Shown piece after piece: positions 24,308 through 25,401 of a stretch of DNA of 25,401 nucleotides. The DNA is taken from assembly GCA_002338445.1 (NCBI GenBank), contig DDII01000053.1, positions 1 through 25,401 on the forward strand, in the 5' to 3' direction. This DNA is from Cellvibrionales bacterium UBA1854. Its GTDB lineage: Bacteria > Pseudomonadota > Gammaproteobacteria > Pseudomonadales > Porticoccaceae. The notes beneath the pieces are model-generated. The model saw only the letters and a program-made list of their open reading frames with translations, searched no databases and was not told the DNA's origin. The position numbers were made by a program, and so were the translations under genes. Numbering within the stretch: the first letter of the stretch is position 1; each line of letters opens with the position of its first letter.

Positions 24308-25198
24308 ATGGGAAACTCAATAGAAAGTGTTAGTAATTTTTGGTTAAGACAACCAACAAAAAATGGTAAGGCGCAGAAGGATGCGCGAGACATACAGCGT
24401 GTATCAGTAATTGTTAAGTACTTCGGTAACAAGAAAGAAATAGACTCGATTAGCAAAATTGATATTCTCAAGTTTAAAGACTTCTTGGAACTGGAAAAGG
24501 GCTACTCAGCAGGGACGGTGCAGAGGTTTTACAGCACATTCAATGCCATTATGAATTTTGCTTTTGACAATGAGTTTTCTGAGAAGAAAATTCACATCAA
24601 AACAAGAAAAGTAAAGGGCAAGGAAGTTTACCTTACACCGGATGAAGTGAGGAAGTTTATAGGTCAGCTTGACCCATTAAGGGCGGCAATCGTAGAGTTT
24701 GGCGTTTTTACCGGACAACGAAAGTCAAACTTAATCAACCTCAGATGGGATTCATTGTCGGACGATTTGCAAGAGTGGACACAAGAAGCATCAGAGATGA
24801 AAAACGCTGAACCAAATGTTCTAGCAATAGGCAGTAAAGCTAGGGCAGTGTTAAGGCGAATGAAAGTCCGATGTGAAAAGATTGAAGAACAGCGTCCATA
24901 TTTGCGAGGAAGAGTTGACCATGTATTTGCCCAAGAAAAATCGGGCAAGCCTTTTAACATTTACACGCTAGGAAATAAAACTTGGAAAAGGGCGTTAAAA
25001 AAATCAGGGATTGACAAAGATGTAACACCGCATACACTGCGGCACACGTTTGCTAGTTTGCTTGTAAAAAATGGTGTGGATTTGTACCAGATTAAAGAAG
25101 CAGGCGGTTGGTCTGATTTGAAAAGCGTTATTAGATATGCCCATGTTGGTACAGAAACGAAGCGTAAAACTGTTAACCAACTGGACAAGTTGTTTTAG
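24308..25198 (+). CDS. Tyrosine recombinase / phage-type integrase
   Basis: This is a site-specific recombinase of 296 residues. The N-terminal SAM-like core-binding domain covers about 5-100 (YFGNKKEIDSISKIDILKFKDFL), and the catalytic domain starts at YLTPDEVRKFI (108). All catalytic residues are visible: Arg138 in TGQRKSNL, Lys165 in EMKNAEPN, His242 and Arg245 in HTLRHTFAS, Trp268 in GGWSD at the His/Trp position, and Tyr277 in IRYAHV as nucleophile. It should be active. There is no N-terminal arm-binding domain of the lambda type, or only a small one. GGAG at 24298-24301, 6 bases before the ATG at 24308, decides this start over the ATG at 24296. It lies between a strong terminator and a repeat block next to a tRNA gene, a setting typical of integrative elements. 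No excisionase or other phage gene is visible. Confidence 0.95.
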   Translation: MGNSIESVSNFWLRQPTKNGKAQKDARDIQRVSVIVKYFGNKKEIDSISKIDILKFKDFLELEKGYSAGTVQRFYSTFNAIMNFAFDNEFSEKKIHIKTRKVKGKEVYLTPDEVRKFIGQLDPLRAAIVEFGVFTGQRKSNLINLRWDSLSDDLQEWTQEASEMKNAEPNVLAIGSKARAVLRRMKVRCEKIEEQRPYLRGRVDHVFAQEKSGKPFNIYTLGNKTWKRALKKSGIDKDVTPHTLRHTFASLLVKNGVDLYQIKEAGGWSDLKSVIRYAHVGTETKRKTVNQLDKLF

Positions 25199-25280
25199 GG
25201 TAAAAGTAGGTTTTGGAGGGGCAACAACCTTCCTAAAGGTGCAACAACCTTCCTATGTGGTACAATAACCTACCCTAAAA
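25193..25280. repeat. Repeat block after the recombinase: direct and inverted copies
   Basis: GCAACAACCTTCCTA occurs at 25221-25235 and again at 25241-25255, and a diverged third copy (CAATAACCTACCCTA) lies at 25263-25277, so the period is 20-21 bp. The block is enclosed by a perfect 10-bp inverted repeat: TTTTAGGGTA at 25193-25202, containing the recombinase stop codon, and TACCCTAAAA at 25271-25280. A second inverted piece, GTAGGTT at 25206-25212, matches AACCTAC at 25267-25273. The arrangement resembles protein-binding arm sites next to an integrase gene. Confidence 0.75.
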
Positions 25281-25380
25281 CGTGTTCCATTTAGGGGGTG
25301 TAGCATGATCGGAAAGAGGCGATTGCACCCAAAAAGTAATGTAAAGTGTTGAAATATAAGGAAATTTACCGCCAAATTAG

Positions 25381-25401
25381 GGGTGGTTAGCTCAGATGGT
25401 A
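25381..25401 (+). tRNA. tRNA 5' fragment at the window end, Lys-like
   Basis: The last 21 bases read GGGTGGT, TA, GCTC, AGATGGTA, exactly a 5' acceptor strand, positions 8-9 and the D-arm of a tRNA. The sequence is closest to gammaproteobacterial tRNA-Lys, but the anticodon lies outside the window and tRNA-Val also begins similarly, so the isotype is not settled. Confidence 0.75.

Noticed and set aside
25193..25280. The inverted repeat after the recombinase as an integron attC site.
   Set aside because: The conserved RYYYAAC/GTTRRRY core pairs are not present and the recombinase lacks the features of IntI.
25221..25280. The direct repeats as a CRISPR array.
   Set aside because: Repeats are only about 15 bp with 5-base gaps, there are three copies, and no cas gene is present.

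Overview
The window looks like chromosomal DNA of a marine, heterotrophic gammaproteobacterium, possibly in the Cellvibrionales/SAR92-OM60 area. The order slyX-cmoB, a gammaproteobacterial-type tRNA-Arg(ACG), a large TonB-dependent receptor beside a TPR-sulfotransferase, and the AT-rich codon use all fit. The taxonomic call is inference. Several genes appear to start with TTG; in two of them the start is fixed by a good Shine-Dalgarno sequence placed just before a signal peptide.

Layout, left to right. (1) 1-1154: divergent 5' end of slyX and complete cmoB. (2) 1155-1880: gene-free spacer and tRNA-Arg(ACG) with its own promoter. (3) 1886-9998: a compact carbohydrate cluster. On the plus strand are an NTF2-like/GH32 fusion, two tandem GH10 xylanase-type enzymes and a formylglycine-type sulfatase; a Tat-exported GHL6/GH42-like TIM-barrel protein converges on them. 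Three of the five carry twin-arginine signals, the sulfatase is a lipoprotein, and the GH32 protein has no signal. The set suggests depolymerisation and desulfation of a sulfated plant or algal polysaccharide outside the cytoplasm, with cytoplasmic finishing. (4) 9999-10930: a gene-poor stretch with a palindrome and possible coding remnants. (5) 10931-14170, minus strand: a small secreted protein, a Baeyer-Villiger-type flavin monooxygenase, an SLT-type lipoprotein and a small membrane protein. (6) 14443-17074: a BCCT transporter and formyl-THF deformylase (purU), a pair that fits uptake and demethylation of glycine betaine-type compounds. (7) 17096-22667, minus strand: TPR-sulfotransferase, TonB-dependent receptor and a CvfB-like S1 protein. 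(8) 22876-23642: a decayed YHYH-domain gene. (9) 23821-25401: a small unknown gene, a strong terminator, a tyrosine recombinase, a repeat block and the 5' end of a Lys-like tRNA. This is the integration-prone end of the window.

The most unusual structures are at the right end. The likely promoter of the recombinase lies inside the terminator hairpin of the preceding gene, and a block of 20/21-bp direct repeats enclosed by a perfect 10-bp inverted repeat follows the recombinase. Also notable are the GH32 variant with Ser where the catalytic acid/base Glu is expected, and the YHYH-family pseudogene that has lost its namesake motif.
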